Of a DNA stretch of 53,015 nucleotides, positions 52,464-53,015 are shown one piece after another; the first letter of the stretch is position 1; every line of letters starts with the position of its first letter. The position numbers were made by a program, and so were the translations under genes. The DNA is from a virus. A model generated the notes under the pieces. The model saw nothing but the letters and a program-made list of their open reading frames with translations. It made no database searches and was not told where the DNA came from. The stretch covers positions 1 through 53,015 of the IMG/VR virus record IMGVR_UViG_3300040806_000113; one strand, written 5' to 3'.

Positions 52464-53015
52464 GGGCTTACGATGCCCTCATGTAAATGTTTTCGTTGAC
52501 CGTTACTGTTCTCATCTGTTTGATACCCTCGTCGAACTTGCGTTGTGAAACCGATGCCATCTCTAGGTTGTCGCGGAACATGTAGGCATAGTACATAGCA
52601 CCATCGATGATTACGTGACGAAACCGCTCTGGAATTGTTGGGACATCCGTATTGAGGATGAGGTCAACAGGGTCCATGAAGTATTCGAAGTCTACCTGAT
52701 AGGCTTTGTCTGGCATGGGAACCACGCCCCACTCACCGTTTTGGGTACGGAACACACGCTCTGGAACCGCGCCTAGAGCCGTGTTGGTTTCGTCCTCTTG
52801 GTCGATGAACCGGTCCACGTACTCGTCATAGCTAATCTGAGTCAGGTGTTCGGCCCTGCCTAAACCTAGAGTTGTATCCCTGCGAACCCGATATGTATCA
52901 AAATCAACGTACTTTGCTTGAGACGGAATAGGGTATCTGGTAACCCCTGCAGTTAAAGTTTGCTGATATGTGTTGTGATTGAAGGGCCAGCCAAAGTGTG
53001 CCTGATTGATATGGC
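52274..53015. repeat. Right copy of terminal overlap
   Basis: Second copy of 1-742 (14 mismatches, about 98.1 percent identity, no gaps). The genome unit is 52,273 bp when one copy is removed. Confidence 0.9.
52468..53015 (-). CDS. Tail tubular protein A, C-terminal fragment (second copy)
   Basis: The same gene as 195-875, here without its first 44 codons because the window ends. The encoded 182 residues are identical to the complete copy; all 12 substitutions lie at third codon positions. No internal start should be assigned. Confidence 0.9.
   Translation of the reverse strand, partial: HINQAHFGWPFNHNTYQQTLTAGVTRYPIPSQAKYVDFDTYRVRRDTTLGLGRAEHLTQISYDEYVDRFIDQEDETNTALGAVPERVFRTQNGEWGVVPMPDKAYQVDFEYFMDPVDLILNTDVPTIPERFRHVIIDGAMYYAYMFRDNLEMASVSQRKFDEGIKQMRTVTVNENIYMRAS

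Noticed and set aside
1-53015. tRNA genes
   Set aside because: I looked for the T-loop GGTTCGAATCC pattern with an acceptor stem and saw none; the many GGTTCG words belong to the GTTCGC excess.

Overview
The window is essentially one complete phage genome, read as an artificially opened circle. Positions 1-742 are repeated at 52274-53015 with 14 mismatches, all at third codon positions, so the genome unit is about 52,273 bp. The two ends most likely come from co-occurring close strains in a mixed (metagenomic) population. The gene set fits a podovirus with T7-like architecture but no RNA polymerase gene. The closest match I recognise is the HMO-2011 type, known from marine alphaproteobacteria (SAR116 and Roseobacter lineages): a split family A DNA polymerase whose polymerase part carries a DnaJ-like zinc finger insertion, separate primase and helicase, a monomeric class II ribonucleotide reductase, a T7-like endonuclease I, MazG, and very large internal virion proteins. 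That assignment is from memory of the family, not from a search.

Layout. (1) The late, structural and lysis genes are all on the minus strand. They run from about 19.43 kb (small terminase) down to 1, and after closing the circle continue from 53.0 kb down to 37.2 kb. The order is TerS, small proteins, TerL, a tyrosine-recombinase-like protein, portal, a large virion protein, scaffold, capsid, a lysis cassette (two holin-like proteins, endolysin, spanin-like protein), receptor/appendage proteins including a LamG protein, tail tubular A and B, a 1149-residue repeat fibre with a C-terminal self-cleaving chaperone, and internal virion proteins. (2) A 728-bp GC-rich non-coding region (19.43-20.16 kb) holds divergent promoters, a candidate small RNA, repeats and terminators. 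(3) From 26.58 down to 20.16 kb a minus-strand accessory block carries about 19 small, mostly unrecognised genes. (4) From 26.7 to 37.2 kb a plus-strand replication and nucleotide module carries primase, helicase, exonuclease, polymerase, a putative ssDNA-binding protein, two PD-(D/E)XK nucleases, MazG, ribonucleotide reductase and small genes.

Regulation seems to rely on host sigma70: I find eight TTGAC(A/C/T) promoters with 17-18 bp spacers, one a perfect consensus (4805-4833), and two terminator-promoter couplets. Genes are tightly packed, usually with ATGA or few-base overlaps, and I translated several genes of 16-59 residues by hand.

Most interesting: a 21-bp direct repeat (TTTAGCGTGG, three variable bases, ATTTGTCA) forms an array at 22839-23050 across two overlapping genes, recurs in non-coding DNA at 22027, and overlaps the -10 box of the replication promoter at 26668. 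GTTCGC/GCGAAC is several-fold over-represented throughout, with nine exact GTTCGCGAAC palindromes. Also notable are the degenerate tyrosine recombinase in the packaging module, a candidate promoter-to-terminator small RNA near 19.6 kb, two micro-peptide genes behind the DUF932 gene, and a seven-cysteine protein at 22.0-22.7 kb.
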